Of a stretch of DNA of 64,000 nucleotides, positions 11,600 through 22,823 are shown one piece after another. The notes beneath the pieces were generated by a model. The model had not been told where the DNA came from, did not search any database, and was given only the letters and a program-made list of their open reading frames with translations. Made by a program: the position numbers and the translations under genes. This DNA is from Rhabdophis nuchalis (Eukaryota; Chordata; Lepidosauria; Squamata; Natricidae), in the NCBI GenBank assembly GCA_039707465.1, contig CM077644.1, positions 148,057,962 through 148,121,961 on the forward strand. Direction: 5' to 3'. How positions within the stretch are numbered: position 1 is the first letter of the stretch; each line of letters starts with the position of its first letter.

Positions 11600-12830
11600 T
11601 GGAAGTGCAAGGTTCAGCCATACCTAGGAGGGCTTTTGCCTAAATCTACCACATGCCCTCGTAGTGCTTCCTGGACTCTGCTCCCAGTCTGTCAAACTTT
11701 AATGATCTCTTGTCTGGATTACTGTATTGTATCCTACATGGGTTTGCCTTTGAAGACCACTTCAAGCCACACATGGTCCAGAATGTGAACAGTTATGGGT
11801 GCACCTCAGTGTGCCCATGGAACACCTGTGTTTCAAAAGCTCCAATGGTAACCAGGAACATCTTTCTCCAGTTATCTCTGCTTGTCCTGTAAGATCAAGT
11901 AGGGTGGGCATGCTCTTGATCTCACCAATTAAACAGTGTGTTCTGACCTAGGCTTCCCAAGATCATGAAGCAGATTCCTCTTCGTGATAAAACCTCTTTT
12001 ACTTGGATTAAAGGGAATTCCTCTCCAGCAAAGTCCCTGCAAACAGTCTTTCATGAGATTTCACAATCTTTATCAGGCTTGGAGAATTGCCAGGCTGATA
12101 TCTTCCAAATACCAAGCTGTAGCAACAATTACTTGGGAAGAAGTCAGGAAGAGATCTTCACTCTAATTAATTGAACTAATTGTTTCCTGCAAACTCCCCT
12201 GCCCTTTCGCTCCTCTTTATTCCCTATGGGAGGGGCCATTCACCATCCACCTGTGCCTTTACTCCCGAGTTGGCCTTTGTTCCTTAGCTGTTCCCTTTTC
12301 CTGGCAGCTCTGCACATGCGAACACTGGAACAGGCTCCAGCTGTTCATCTGCTTCATTGATATCCGATTCTGAAAGCAGCTGATAACTGTCAGACGGCCC
12401 TGGCCCCATCTCTGCCTCTGACGTAGAGCACTCCTCAGAGCCTTCCCCAGACTCCAGGACTGGCACATGTTCATCCCCAACCTCCTCACTGTCTGAGTCT
12501 ACCACCAGCTCCACTGTCGGGCCACAAAACGGTGCCATGTGGTAGGATCCATTCTCAGTGGTGCCCTTAATTTCTGGAACATGACCTTCTTGGCAGTTCA
12601 TGGTACCCTGACCTTGACATCTTTCACAGAAGCTCTAAACATATGGCTTTTTAAACAGGCCAGAATGATTTATGATTCCAATGCATGGATTATACTATAT
12701 TTTAATCCCAAAATTTTCTATATAGAATGATGGTTTTTCATAGTATTTTTTTATTGATGGTTTGATTTTGTTTGCTGTTTAGAATAATTGGATTTGGCAC
12801 CCTACAAATCCAAATAAATAAATACAGAAG
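11600..12830 (+). mobile_element. Old L2-type LINE split by solo LTR
   Basis: Before the LTR, the frame at 11710 reads like the DYCN..YMG region of L2-type LINEs. After it, 12539-12660 reads LNFWNMTFLA and FTEALNIWLFKQA, which parallels the LWN.LP and LKTWLF blocks seen in better copies. The match is diverged and depends on conserved spacing, so confidence is moderate. It ends in AAATAAATAAAT near 12830. Confidence 0.5.
11939..12529 (-). mobile_element. Solo LTR, family 1
   Basis: A 591-bp unit beginning TGTTCTGACC and ending CCACAAAA, with near-matching 5-bp flanks CAGTG (11934-11938) and CGGTG (12530-12534). The related copy at 21202-21689 ends CCACAACA. On the minus strand there is an acidic Ser/Glu-rich open frame (12284-12601) containing VELVVDSDSEE. 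No gag or pol sequence is adjacent, so this is a recombined solo LTR. It sits in an old LINE. Confidence 0.75.
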
Positions 12831-13795
12831 TAGCCCCAATCTTCTTATAGGCTCTGACATCTTTCCTGCCAGGGAAGATCAGAATTCAACTCTCTTATCT
12901 CACTAACAGCCGGTATATAACGTCCTCTTTGCCATTTAATCCCCAACATTTTTGTTTTTACTTTAGTTCTGAATCTTATTTTAGATCTTCAGTATTTCTT
13001 GTCCATTTCTTTATTTATTAATCAGAGGATTTTTTTTTTTGCCCAGACACTGATTTGGGAAACATCCAGTTGCAGGCGCAACAGCAGAGAGCCTTGACTA
13101 ATTTACCAATTCGAAGGTGAAAATTTGCACGGCGTGCACAGTATTCTTCTTCTTACTAGCAAAAAGCCCATCGAGAGAACTTGGAAGTGTGTAAAGAGCT
13201 TGTGTACTGCAAGAGACCTGAAAGTTTAGAATGAACAGATTACGGTATATCCCACCCCAGTGACAGTTTTGTTGAGAGCAATCTGGCCACCATATGGACA
13301 GATAATAAAAGATGCGTCTCTTTCAGACTACTTTATTCCGGAACAGTACAAGTTTATTTTACTCAGAAAATGTGAAAGGCCACAACATATGGAAATTAAG
13401 AACACTGCTGTGGGGTTCACTTAGGGCGTGGTATTACTAATGGCTGTGGAGAAGTATGGATCTTACCATCTGCACAATTTCCTCTTCAGATCATTATGTC
13501 TCATCCAATAACCCACAGGCAGCTGCCAAGTATCCAGTCTCTCTCTCTTAATCCTCCATCATACTGATTTCTCGACTGTACCCACAGATTTTATTTATGT
13601 ATTCGTTTGATGTAATTATGTAGCTGTCCATTTCATGTATGTGACATGGGCAGTTGCATGCCGGAAAATTGAAACCAAGTCATTAAAAAAACCTATTAAA
13701 AACCTATACATATAAACAAAACCACAGGAGACTGTTATTGAAAACCTTACATATCTGCTCAACCATTTTGCAAGACCCTATTTCTATGGGATTCC
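12831..13795. other. No recognised gene or element
   Basis: Nearly 1 kb of sequence without a recognised repeat or coding frame. A T-homopolymer lies near 13030. Confidence 0.45.
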
Positions 13796-13802
13796 CCTAG
13801 CC

Positions 13803-13937
13803 CAGGGGTGGGCAAACTTTGCAACTTTAAGTCTGAAGGACTTCAGCTCCCAGAATTCTCCAGCTATCAAAACTGACTGGAGAAGTCTGGGAGCTGAAGT
13901 CCTTCAGACTTAAAGTTGCAAAGTTTGCCCACCCCTG
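13803..13937. mobile_element. Foldback hAT element, family E
   Basis: Starts CAGGGGTGGGCAAACTTTGC and ends with its reverse complement. The arms carry AGTCTGAAGGACTTCAGCTC and its complement. The perfect 8-bp duplication CCCTAGCC flanks it (13795-13802 and 13938-13945). Same architecture as 22824-22961 and 40613-40783. Confidence 0.95.
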
Positions 13938-14078
13938 CCCTAGCCTGTTGATAAAATTTTAAAGGTCTTTCTGGAAGGTCAATAGGGTTGGGAGTCAATC
14001 TATCCACAGGGGGAAATAATGTTTGAAAGGGTAGAATGCTGCAACAGATCTTTCCATTCTCCTGACCTAATTGTTGAA

Positions 14079-14312
14079 AATAGCAATAGCAATAGCACTT
14101 AGACTTATATTGCTTCATAGTGATTTACAACCCTCTCTAAGTGGCTTACAGAATCAATCTATTGCCCCCAACAATCTGGGCCCTCGTTTTACTGACCTCA
14201 AAAGGATGGAAGGCTGAGTCAACCTTGAGCCGGTCATGATTAAACTCCTGGAGTGAGCATTGAGTTAGCCCTGCAGTACTGCATACTAACCACTGTACCA
14301 TCACACAGGTGT
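14079..14312 (-). mobile_element. tRNA-headed SINE with LINE-like tail
   Basis: Antisense copy of the SINE seen at 10772. The tail (AGCAAT)n is at the left, the GGAAGGCTGAGTCAACCTTG block (complement) lies in the middle, and the tRNA-like head is at the right with A-box-like and diverged B-box motifs. It ends at the ACCACTGTACCATCAC sequence typical of this head. Confidence 0.8.
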
Positions 14313-14690
14313 TTTAAAGCCTGCACAATATAATTGTTCTGGTTGATACTTATTAAGACATTATTGTAGAATTGCCCAACAGGTCATGCTGTATTAAGAA
14401 GCTCCTTGAGTAGTGATGTTGTGGATAAGGTGCTTTTTCAGAGAGGGTAGGTTTCACACCTGGAGAAAATAATGTTTTCAGTGTTTTCATCACTGAATTA
14501 TGTCTACTTGGGAATCATATTTTTGAACATTATATACATAAAAATACTAAGAATGTTCAAATTATCAGACCTTGGAGTTGGGGGGGAGCAATTTACACAT
14601 AGAATTTACCATAATATCCCATTCTATTCAAATAGTTTTATTCAAATCTATTCTATTTCAAACCTATTTAAACTCACTGGTGGTGGTCAG
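14313..14690. other. No recognised gene or element
   Basis: Short unassigned AT-rich stretch. Confidence 0.4.
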
Positions 14691-14870
14691 CCTAATGGTG
14701 GGAAAGTTTGAGGGACGACAGAGAATGAAGTGGCTGGATGGAGTCAGCGAAGCAGTCGTGAGCTTAAATGGGCTCCAGGGAATGGTAGAGGACAGGAAGG
14801 CGTGGAGGAACATTGTCCATGGGGTTGCAATGGGTCGGACATGACTTTGCAACTACCAACAATATTCCAA
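14690..14870 (+). mobile_element. Bov-B LINE ORF2 C-terminal fragment
   Basis: The plus-strand frame at 14695-14844 contains the diagnostic Bov-B carboxy-terminal block RQRMKWLDGVSEAV, then MVEDRKAWRNIVHGVA. Both ends are truncated. The same protein block occurs on the minus strand at 32411-32660. Bov-B is an RTE-clade LINE that is abundant in squamates. Confidence 0.9.
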
Positions 14871-14954
14871 TTAAAGTATTCACAAAAGTTAGCTCCTAGA
14901 TTCAGTCTGAAGTGAAGGAGAACCCATCACCTCTCTGCTTAATTATTTTCTGAG

Positions 14955-15185
14955 TTAGGAATCTTTTCTTGGTACTAAACTGGAACCTCCTTTATTCTAC
15001 ATCCTGCCTTCTGGAATAATTGGCCTTTTTTCTGTATGACATCCTTTCAGATACTTGAAGAAAGCAATCATATCTCCTGTCAATCATTTCTCAAGGCTAA
15101 TCATTTTCTGGTCCATCAATCTCTCTTTCAAAGGACTTAAAGTTTCTAGTCTCCTGATCATCCTTTTTGCCCTTCTCTCCCTAAT
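14955..15185 (-). mobile_element. Ancient CR1 LINE fragment
   Basis: Antisense of the CR1 ORF2 region: the stretches ATCATATCTCCTGTCAATC and AGTCTCCTGATCATCCTTTT correspond to the codons upstream of the CR1 C-terminus. Strongly diverged and truncated. Confidence 0.55.
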
Positions 15186-16240
15186 GTTTTGTGCTAAATA
15201 CCCTTGCTTCCAAGAGCTATAAGTGGAGAACTGAGAAGAACAAAGGTGAAGGAAGCCCAAGAAGGGACAAATTAAGGCAATTATGTTATTATTGCAGCAT
15301 TAGCTTTGACTGTCGGAGTCCCACCTAACCCTTCTTCCTTGTTCTTTTTTTCATTTCCTATGTAGATTGCTTCCACTGTCTATTTGTATTCTAATTGCAG
15401 CTCATCCAAGCACATCTGCGGAAAGCCAAAGCTGAATCATAATTTGTGTTCACGCACTTGTCAGGAGATTGAGCCTTTTTTTGGGGGGGGGGAGGGGGGA
15501 GTGGCGCGCTTCTGATTCAGACGGATTTGACACATGAGACAAATGAAACAAACTTCTGGAAAGCACAGCCTGCAGGCTTGTTTGTCTCACAAAGCTTATT
15601 TGAAATGGAAAGGTTCTAAGCTGGTAACGACACCATCAAGCCAGCACGGGATGTTTCACAGGTGGGCAACAAGGAGGGGAAACCTGTAGGAGTGAGGTTG
15701 GCCCTTCCTTCAGAAAGATGGCAGGACAGCATCTGCTACTCACCCGGAGGCCAGGAAGCTAGCATTACGAATGCAAAGCAAGCTACCTTTAGGATGTGCC
15801 AGACATTCCCATTCTCTCTACATGGTAATATATTGGTTTTATCTCCCTTTTCTTCCCTTCCTTCCTTCCCAGCTGTGAATGAAGGTGTAGCAATCTATTG
15901 TATTGCTTGCACAAGGCTTTTAAGAGTACTTGCTCTGTAAACATCCTCTATTGACTAGCTATCTGCTCTTGTGTACTGAAGTAAGTTGAAATAAAGATGT
16001 ATATGTTTAAGCTAAATAAACTGTTGGGAGCCTCTAACGCCAAAGAATAAAACTTGTGTTGTGATATTATGGCTCGTGTGTGTTTTGCTGGGGTTAGGAA
16101 CATTTAATTCTAAGAAAACTGGATTTGACTGTCATCAGAACAGTGAAACATATTTTTTCCTCTTTTTCGACAGCAGAAAAATGTCTTGGACCAGGAAATA
16201 GCTATTTGAAAATACTTAGGCAGGGAGATACATATATACA
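15186..16240. other. No recognised gene or element
   Basis: About 1 kb without recognised features. It includes a G-rich homopolymer patch near 15483-15500. An open frame at 15662-15940 (92 residues) has no recognisable family. This is one of the larger apparently single-copy stretches. Confidence 0.45.
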
Positions 16241-16298
16241 GTATGTATGTTAGTATGTATGTATGTATGTATGTATGTATGTATGTATGTATGTATCA
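16241..16298. repeat. (ATGT)n microsatellite
   Basis: About 14 units of the tetranucleotide. The same motif reappears immediately after the hAT element, at 16859-16930. Confidence 0.95.
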
Positions 16299-16357
16299 GT
16301 GTATGTATCAAAAACCATCTTTTTGTTTATCATATTGATGCATTAAGTATTGGACAT

Positions 16358-16858
16358 CAGTGATGGGTTTCAAAAACTTTTTAGAACCTCTTCTGTAGGT
16401 GTGGCCTGCTTTGTGGGAGTGGCTTGCTGGCCATGTGGCCGGGTGGGAGTGGCTTGCCAGTCCTGTGACTGAGTGGGAGTGGCTGGGCAGTCATGTGACT
16501 GTGTGGGCGTGGCCAACATGTAAAATGTGGTGAAACTCACTTAACAACGCTCCTGCTTAGCAACCAAAAGGCTGGCTCAGAAACTCTGGCATTTGAAGCA
16601 CGCAAGTCTTAAAGCTGTCAAGTTACAAGACCCTTGCACCCCTAACCCTTTAGAAAAAATACCCCAGGGGTGTCCAAACTTGACAGCTTTAAGACTTGTG
16701 GATTTCAACTCCCAGAATTCTTCCTCTCGCTCTTCATCTTGATGATGTGCGGACAGGTGGGGGGGGAGGGAGGGAGCTGGAACCGGTTCTAAACGGCACT
16801 ATAGATTTGTGGAACCTCTTCTATAGAAGAGGTTAGAACTGGCAGGAACCCACCCCTG
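16358..16858. mobile_element. hAT element, family F, between two (ATGT)n tracts
   Basis: Left end CAGTGATGGGTTTC and right end GAACCCACCCCTG are inverted repeats. Inside are GGGAGTGGCTTG tandem units and a truncated family-E arm at 16666-16720 (CAGGGGTGTCCAAACTTGAC, then CTCCCAGAATTC). No clear 8-bp duplication is visible, because the right flank has become (ATGT)n. Family F also includes the element at 62613-62864. Confidence 0.75.
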
Positions 16859-16930
16859 ATGTATGTATGTATGTATGTATGTATGTATGTATGTATGTAT
16901 GTATGTATGTATGTATGTATGTATATGTGT
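16859..16930. repeat. (ATGT)n microsatellite
   Basis: About 18 units abutting the last base of the hAT element, so expansion may have replaced the original target duplication. Confidence 0.95.
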
Positions 16931-17892
16931 GTATGTATGTGCGTGCATGTGGTGTATAAGAAGCATTTTCCCTAAAATATTGGCAGATTGGCAGTGGCCG
17001 TCTGCTTTGCTTAAACAGTTACAAGATTGCATGACAGTAACTTTGATGTGAAATGCACATGCAGATGCTGATGTTTTTAACCTGCCAAATAAATGGATCT
17101 TTAAACGCATAAAGGGAGGCTGTTACAGGATTTCATATAAAAACCCAGTCTAAGAAATTCTTTTTCCATCCCTATTTATAAATAAATAAAACAATTAGAT
17201 GAAAAAGATTAGAATCTGGGTTTGGAAATCAATAGCATTAACATCTAGTCAGATCAATAAGGGCCATAAAGAGAAGTTTCAGGTGACAGATGCAGGCAGC
17301 CATATGTTAAATTGTTATAACCATCTACATTCCTCAGATAAATTGTAGAGGCCTATTTTTTTTTTATTCTTTGTTTTTAGAAGATTATGAAATATAAGCA
17401 GAATACTGAAGTATACAATTATTATTTACTTACAAAATTAAAAAGACTAAAATGAGGGGGGAAAAGGATCCCCCAAACTCTAAAAATTCAACAAATTGCA
17501 ATACTAAAGGAATTAGGATTAGGGTTGAAACTAAAATGTTGCATATACAATATATTATGCCTCTAGATAGACATTAATTTACAAAAAGTGCTGTACAGTA
17601 ATAGGGTAAATTGCAATCAGTTACAAAAGATAAAAAGACAAATTTACCTAATACTATCACTATGCTGTGATAAAATACCATAATATCTATGCCAAAGAAA
17701 AATAATGCATCATTTCTGATTAGTTGGCCCTTTCCCAGAATGGATAATTTGTATAATGGATAGTTATTAACATGAATAATTACTAAACCATTACTAAATG
17801 GATAATTGCTAATAGCCAATCCTTAATATTTCAACATTATTTCTTTAGCAATAGTCTAGTACAACTCTAGACTATTGCTAAAGCACAGGTCA
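16931..17892. other. No recognised gene; one perfect hairpin
   Basis: AT-rich sequence with no recognised element. 17843-17859 and 17867-17883 form a perfect 17-bp hairpin with a 7-base loop. Confidence 0.45.
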
Positions 17893-18025
17893 CTTAATTT
17901 ATTGTATTTTTAATGACATATGTATATAGTTATTGTTCTTATTCCTCCTGTGCACCGCCCCGAGTCCCTGTGGGGAGAGGGTGCGGTTTATAAGAAATAA
18001 ATTATTATTATTATTATTATTATTA
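17893..18025 (+). mobile_element. L2-type LINE 3' tail with (ATT)n
   Basis: Contains the tail motif GTGCACCGCCCCGAGTCCC, then GTGCGGTTTATAAG, ending in about nine ATT units. It matches the 3' untranslated ends of the L2-type copies at 2.9 and 50.2 kb. No coding part is retained. Confidence 0.8.
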
Positions 18026-18076
18026 ACTCTAATTTGTTAGTCAAATTTCAGAGTTTGGGTATATAATTGAACATCA

Positions 18077-18200
18077 GAGCTTAGTGGTGCAATGGTTAAA
18101 GTGCAATACGGTGGGGCCAGGTCATTAGGGGCAATATACAAAACATTGTAAACTGCCCAAAGAATGTTGTAAAGTTCTGTGTGGGGCAGTATATTAGCCT
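18077..18200 (+). mobile_element. SINE fragment, internally deleted
   Basis: The plus-strand head GTGGTGCAATGGTTAAAGTG is an A-box-bearing tRNA-like start. After a deletion it reaches the tail-like GGGGCAGTATAT. It is related to the SINE at 14079-14312 in opposite orientation. Confidence 0.55.
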
Positions 18201-18335
18201 AAATGCTATTCTATCACATTGAGCAATCTCCCTATAAATATATTTATGTACATTAAAACACTATTCAGAAAGGTACCACAGATATTACTGGTCAAATGTC
18301 TAAAATTGATTTTGAGCGCATGTCTTTTTTTTTTA

Positions 18336-18929
18336 AGATTCCAGAATGTTCCTGAATTACCCAATGAGAATCTGAGAGAGCTGATGGCTACCATGTTAGC
18401 GGATTATATTAAGAAAGATAAGGAATTTATTTGGGGGGACATTGATTTGATTTATAGAATTAACAGAATAAATGAGGTACCCAGAGAGATACATATTACA
18501 TTTAAAAGAAGGTCAACGAGAGAGGAGAGAGCGCAGACAGGGGGCCCTTTGATGTATCAGCAAAACGAGGTGGCCATATTGAAGCAGATCCCAAAGAAAA
18601 TAAGAGATATAAGAAAGAATTATTCCTTCTTAACTAAAAAATTATTCAAAAAGGGGGTGTGGTTCAAGTGGTTGATGCCGGAAGGGATGCTGGTATTCTG
18701 GGAGGGAGGAAGAGTTAGAATTAAAACAGTTGAAGAGGCGCATAATTTTTTAAAAAAACATTCCTCAATCCTGGATGCCGATGAGATGGGAACGGGAGGA
18801 GCCACGGGTCCGCCTGCTGGTGGGGGGGGGGGAGGAGGAAGAGACTATAGCAAAGACGCTCAGATCGCAAAAATAATTTGTTATATTTTTTTTAGTAATT
18901 CCTGTACGGACGTCAATAGTATAAAGTAA
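18336..18929 (+). pseudogene. LINE-1 ORF1 fragment, still open
   Basis: The frame encodes the second half of the LINE-1 ORF1 RNA-binding chaperone. After a 5' truncation near 18336 it reads NVPE, then LIYRIN and REIHITFKRR of the RRM, then LKQIPKKIRDIRKNYSFLT and FKWLMPEGMLV of the C-terminal domain. Roughly 180 ORF1-like residues remain without a stop or frameshift. A Gly-rich run follows, and the frame closes at 18929. The upstream 39 residues of the open frame are not L1. In a full L1 the protein coats L1 RNA; this copy has no start or promoter. Confidence 0.85.
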
Positions 18930-19135
18930 TTGAATGTATAAAATAATATGAAAATTTATGATTTTAAAATGTATGTACCCCTTCCCCTTGATAATTTCTT
19001 TTTAATTGAATATGTATGAAGACTCGGAGGCGGCCATCAGATCCGATGTGGAAGCTCCAAATATTATTCATTACCTTATTTACCCCTTTTCCCAACATAA
19101 ATTGTTAAAACCAATAAAACTTTTTCAAAAGAAGA
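18930..19135 (+). mobile_element. Probable LINE-1 3' untranslated end
   Basis: AT-rich sequence follows ORF1 with no ORF2 between and ends with ACCAATAAAACTTTTTC, a poly(A)-signal context like other L1 ends in this window. This would make the copy an ORF1-only or internally deleted L1, like mammalian HAL1 in layout. The assignment of this tail is inferred. Confidence 0.5.
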
Positions 19136-19357
19136 AAGGTACCAAAAGAATTTGCATGACTGTATCATATGCATCAATAATCTCTTAAACTTAGTGTCAG
19201 GATTCCAAGTAACACCCCCAAGGAAAGAAAACTCTGAGGCTTAAGTTTCCTCAAAGTTTCATTTTATTAGAGATGTCATATTGGCACATCTGGGAAAACC
19301 CGGATCTGAAAGTTTCCAGGTTTTCCCCACCCAAACCAAAGTTCATGTCCCTGCCCA

Positions 19358-19363
19358 GCACCT

Positions 19364-19443
<80 letters not shown>

Positions 19444-19505
19444 TCCTTCCTTCCTTCCTTCCTTCCTTCCTTCCTTCTTTCTCTCTCTCTCTCTTCCTCC
19501 CTTCC

Positions 19506-19545
<40 letters not shown>

Positions 19546-19636
19546 TCGCTATTCTTTCCTTCCTTCCTTCCATCCATCCATCCATCCATCCATCCATCCT
19601 CCCTCCCTCCCTCCCTCCCTCCCTCCCTCCCTCTTG
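19358..19636. repeat. Compound pyrimidine microsatellite
   Basis: In order: (CTTT)n, (CCTT)n, a CT-rich junction, (CTTT)n again, (CATC)n and (CTCC)n, about 280 bp of almost pure pyrimidine on the plus strand. All overlapping open frames here are translated repeat. Confidence 0.98.
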
Positions 19637-19854
19637 ATTACAAAGGATTATAATCAAACAATAGTGCATCATTGAAAAAACTTTTATTCAGAAGGCCAAT
19701 CCCATGACATTGGCTGAAAATTGGCACGATTTCCCATCATTCTGAGATAGAAATGCACAATTAACTTTAGTTGTAAAAGAGGTGTTACTTGATCAACAAA
19801 ATCCTGCAAATTCTCCAATAAACTAGAAATTTTCAGAAACCTCCATACATGTGG

Positions 19855-20010
19855 TGTGGTTCAGTCAGTGCTGTGGTGACTGAGGTACCAGGATTGAAAC
19901 TGGGAGACCGGGAAATATAGTTCCACCTTAGGTATGAAACCAACTGGGTGACCTTGAGCCAGTCTCTCTCTTTTTAGTTTTGGAAAGCAGACAACTGCAA
20001 ACCACTTCTG
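19855..20010 (+). mobile_element. MIR/CORE-like tRNA-derived SINE
   Basis: Plus-strand head GTGGTGTGGTTCAGTCAGTG, then the core ACTGGGTGACCTTGAGCCAG and CTCTCTCTTTTTAG, then GCAAACCACTTCTGAAAATG. It is the same family as 6505-6720. Confidence 0.7.
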
Positions 20011-21195
20011 AAAATGCTACCAAGAAACTGGAGGAGGAGGAGGAGAGGGGTAGGGAGAGGGAGAGTCAAACCATCATGCATTGTTAATTTGTCTCTTTCC
20101 CCCCCAAATGGCAGAAACACAGCCTGGCTAGCAAAAGATTACACCCAATGTAAGCTGTATAGGATATTATAAAAGAGATCTTATCAATTCAGAATTTGTC
20201 AGTAAGGTCTTTCACTGCCCTGGGCATACGAATGAGCAGAAAGCTGACACGGGAAGCATAGTCTTTGTTTGCATCCTGGAACTTCCTTTTATGGTGCTGT
20301 TTAGACATTGAAAAGAAAATCTATTCCATCAGCAAGATCCTTGTTTTATTATCCGATCTTGGGGCATGCATTATTAATTGCCACAAAGTTAAAAAAAAAA
20401 AAAAACCCACCACATATTCAAAGCCTTAGATCAAAATGCATAAGATTCGAAAAATACTTAAATTGGTTTGGGAAGTTGAAATAAAAGTATAATTTTTCGA
20501 GCGGTGGGCGGCATATTAAAATGGTTTTATATTCTAAGATATCTATAGCAAAAGGGAAAAAAAGAAAAAGAAAAGCAGAGAGCAGAGCTAGGAAATTTAG
20601 TTCTAATTACTGCATTCTCTCCTCTAGGAATAACACCTGAAAACATCTTAGTGTAAATTTACTGTACCACTAACTAGTGTAACATATGCGCCTCTTTTTA
20701 TGGGTCGTCCTCCACTTAACAATGTGATCTGGAACAGAAGGTTTTGCCATAGTTAAGAATGAGGGCTGGCCTTCGCATACAGTTTGAATGATCATCATTG
20801 CCCCAAGGGAGGCAGAAGAACTAAGCAGCTCAGAAGGGATATTTCAGATACTTGGCTAAAGATTCAGCTTTCATCAAAAAGCAAATGAAGCACCAACATA
20901 AGGAAGGGGACAATGCATTCAAAGATTTCCCACCAAATGTCTTTCTTATAGCTGTGACTCAGTAACTACAATCCTTAGTCAGCATGCCCCAACATACATT
21001 ACAATCAAGTAGCATTCTGCTATATTACATCTAGGTTTGAGATGGAAATCAGATAGTAAATAAATTGCTACAGGCTTCATGTTCTTTCCTTGGGAACTTT
21101 TCCAAAATGGGGAAAAAATATGGTTAAATGATGAAATACTTGCAGGACTACCTTCTCCAATTACAATTGACATACCCAACCAGTATTGACACATA
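20011..21195. other. No recognised gene or element
   Basis: About 1.2 kb of sequence with no recognised family. A (GGA)n patch lies at 20033-20045. 20700-20760 resembles the left end of the TA-flanked family T, but too weakly to call. Confidence 0.45.
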
Positions 21196-21201
21196 CAGTA
21201 T

Positions 21202-21689
21202 TGTTCTGACCCCCCCTTTCTCCGACTAATACAAGACTGGCTGCTTACCACTGACTCTCTTGGCTGCTTGCCTGAATGATTCTGAACAGATACGAAGCTT
21301 CTTAACTCGACTAAACACGAACCTGAAAATCAACATGAATATACACGAACCTAGAAATCCAACGTTGTTCTCTGCAAGGACTTTCTTAGCAAAGACTTCC
21401 TTTTAAACCCTCTTGGGAGGGGCCAGTAATTAGGCAGCTGGGACGAATTCAAATTCTATGAGTTTGCTTCTGATGCAATTGAAGCCTCCTTTTTTCATCC
21501 CTTCTCACTCTAGCATCAGGGACAAACTGGCTTTGATCCTCCCCACTACTCCAAGACCCAGGTGCCTCCTGATGACCAGCCGGGCTCTCTGCTCTCTCAA
21601 AGTCACCCTCCTCCTCCAGAGCAGACTCATAGGACTCCTCACTAGAGGAGTCCATCAGCAGCTCATCCGGAGCCGGCTGGGCCACAACA
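21202..21689 (-). mobile_element. Solo LTR, family 1
   Basis: A 488-bp unit that begins TGTTCTGACC and ends CCACAACA, the canonical TG...CA inverted ends. The direct repeat CAGTAT flanks it at 21196-21201 and 21690-21695. The minus strand carries TTTAAAAGG as a TATA-like box and an open frame rich in Ser and Glu (DELLMDSSSEES). It is related to 11939-12529 and lacks internal genes, so it is a solo LTR. Confidence 0.85.
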
Positions 21690-21785
21690 CAGTATGTACC
21701 ACTTGGGGGAAAAATGTCAGGTGTTCCTCCTACCTTCATGCTTCTCTGTCATATTCCTATATTATGGAACAGGTTTCCCTTAGAG

Positions 21786-22250
21786 CAATGACGGCAAATT
21801 TATGACATGTGTGCCAGAAGTGGCATGCAGAGCCATCTCTCTTTGCATGCCAGCTGTTGCCTGTTGCTCTTCCAGGTTCCGGTGTGCACCTGCGCACCGG
21901 CCAGCTGGTCTTTGTGCATGTGAGAGTGCTGGAAACCATATTGGCATGCAAGCATGCATGGGAAAGCTGAGCTTCCAGTTTCCAGTGTGTGCCTGTGCAC
22001 TGGCAAATTGATATTTGGGTGTGCATGCATGCCAGAAACCAGAAGACCAGGTGACAGGCATGCATGTGCATGCTGGAAAATGGAAGTTCAACTTCCTGGC
22101 ACCGCATGTGTAGCAAAGAACTGCTCTTCCAGTTTCTGGTGCTCCCGTATTTGTGCGCCAGGGAGCTGCTCTTCCGGTTTTCGGCATTTCCCCGAACATA
22201 CTGGGTGCTCCCGTTTCGCCACTCAGTGCCGAAAAGGTTCGCCAACACTG
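21786..22250. mobile_element. Non-autonomous hAT element, family G
   Basis: Left end CAATGACGGCAAATT and right end GGTTCGCCAACACTG are imperfect inverted repeats. The perfect 8-bp duplication CCTTAGAG lies at 21778-21785 and 22251-22258. The interior is CpG/TpG-rich with many GCATGC-type hexamers. Relatives lie at 33311-33683 and 53688-54110. Overlapping open frames on both strands are not genes. Confidence 0.92.
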
Positions 22251-22258
22251 CCTTAGAG

Positions 22259-22815
22259 GAAAGACTTTCCTTGATGGTTTGAGAAATTGGTCAAGACAGA
22301 ATTCTTCTGGAAGAACTTTTAGCTTTGGCTGACACTATTGGTTGACTGAATCTGTACAATACATTGCAGTGGTTATTTTAATAGATGTTGCTGTTAAGGA
22401 ATATTATTATGAAAATCCATACGTCCAAATTGTATACTGGAGATGTTTCATTTTTTACTTTCAAATTCTAAATTGTATTGAGTTTCACCGAGAGTCTTTT
22501 GATTGCAATAGTAAGTACATCTAATAAATACATAAAGAAATTACTCTATCCTCCATGGTATATATGTTGCAGTAGAAGGACAATAACATTCCACTAAATT
22601 TCCTCTTCATTCTTTCCTCTACTGTCTTTCTAATAGAAATGAAGGGAAAGAAACAAGCCACTGTGAGTGTCCTGCAATATTTAGGTACTGAGTAACCATT
22701 TGGTGAAAAGGGCATAAAGTTCCATTATGAAGTTGGGCCAACCCCACCTTCTCCTGTCATGCCTTATCAAATATATGATTATTGATTGTTTTAGCATAAC
22801 CTACTGGCCAAAGTA
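22259..22815. other. No recognised gene or element
   Basis: AT-rich unassigned stretch. Confidence 0.4.
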
Positions 22816-22823
22816 ATTTAGAG

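Noticed and set aside
15662..15940. 92-residue open frame as a host exon
   Set aside because: No recognisable domain, and no clear splice sites or conserved neighbours could be judged from sequence alone.
18219..18335. Upstream 39 codons of the open frame at 18219-18929, including its ATG
   Set aside because: They have no L1 resemblance and end in a T-homopolymer. The frame is open by chance before the 5'-truncated ORF1.
19251..19672. Long Phe/Leu/Ser-rich and Lys/Glu-rich open frames on both strands
   Set aside because: Pure translation of CTTT/CCTT repeats; no gene.
20700..20760. Left end of a family-T transposon
   Set aside because: Only a short weak match (GTCGTCCTCCACTTAACAA) with no second end.
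21757..22282. Four overlapping open frames of 70-163 residues with Cys/His
   Set aside because: They lie inside a hAT element with perfect target duplication and have no zinc-finger spacing.
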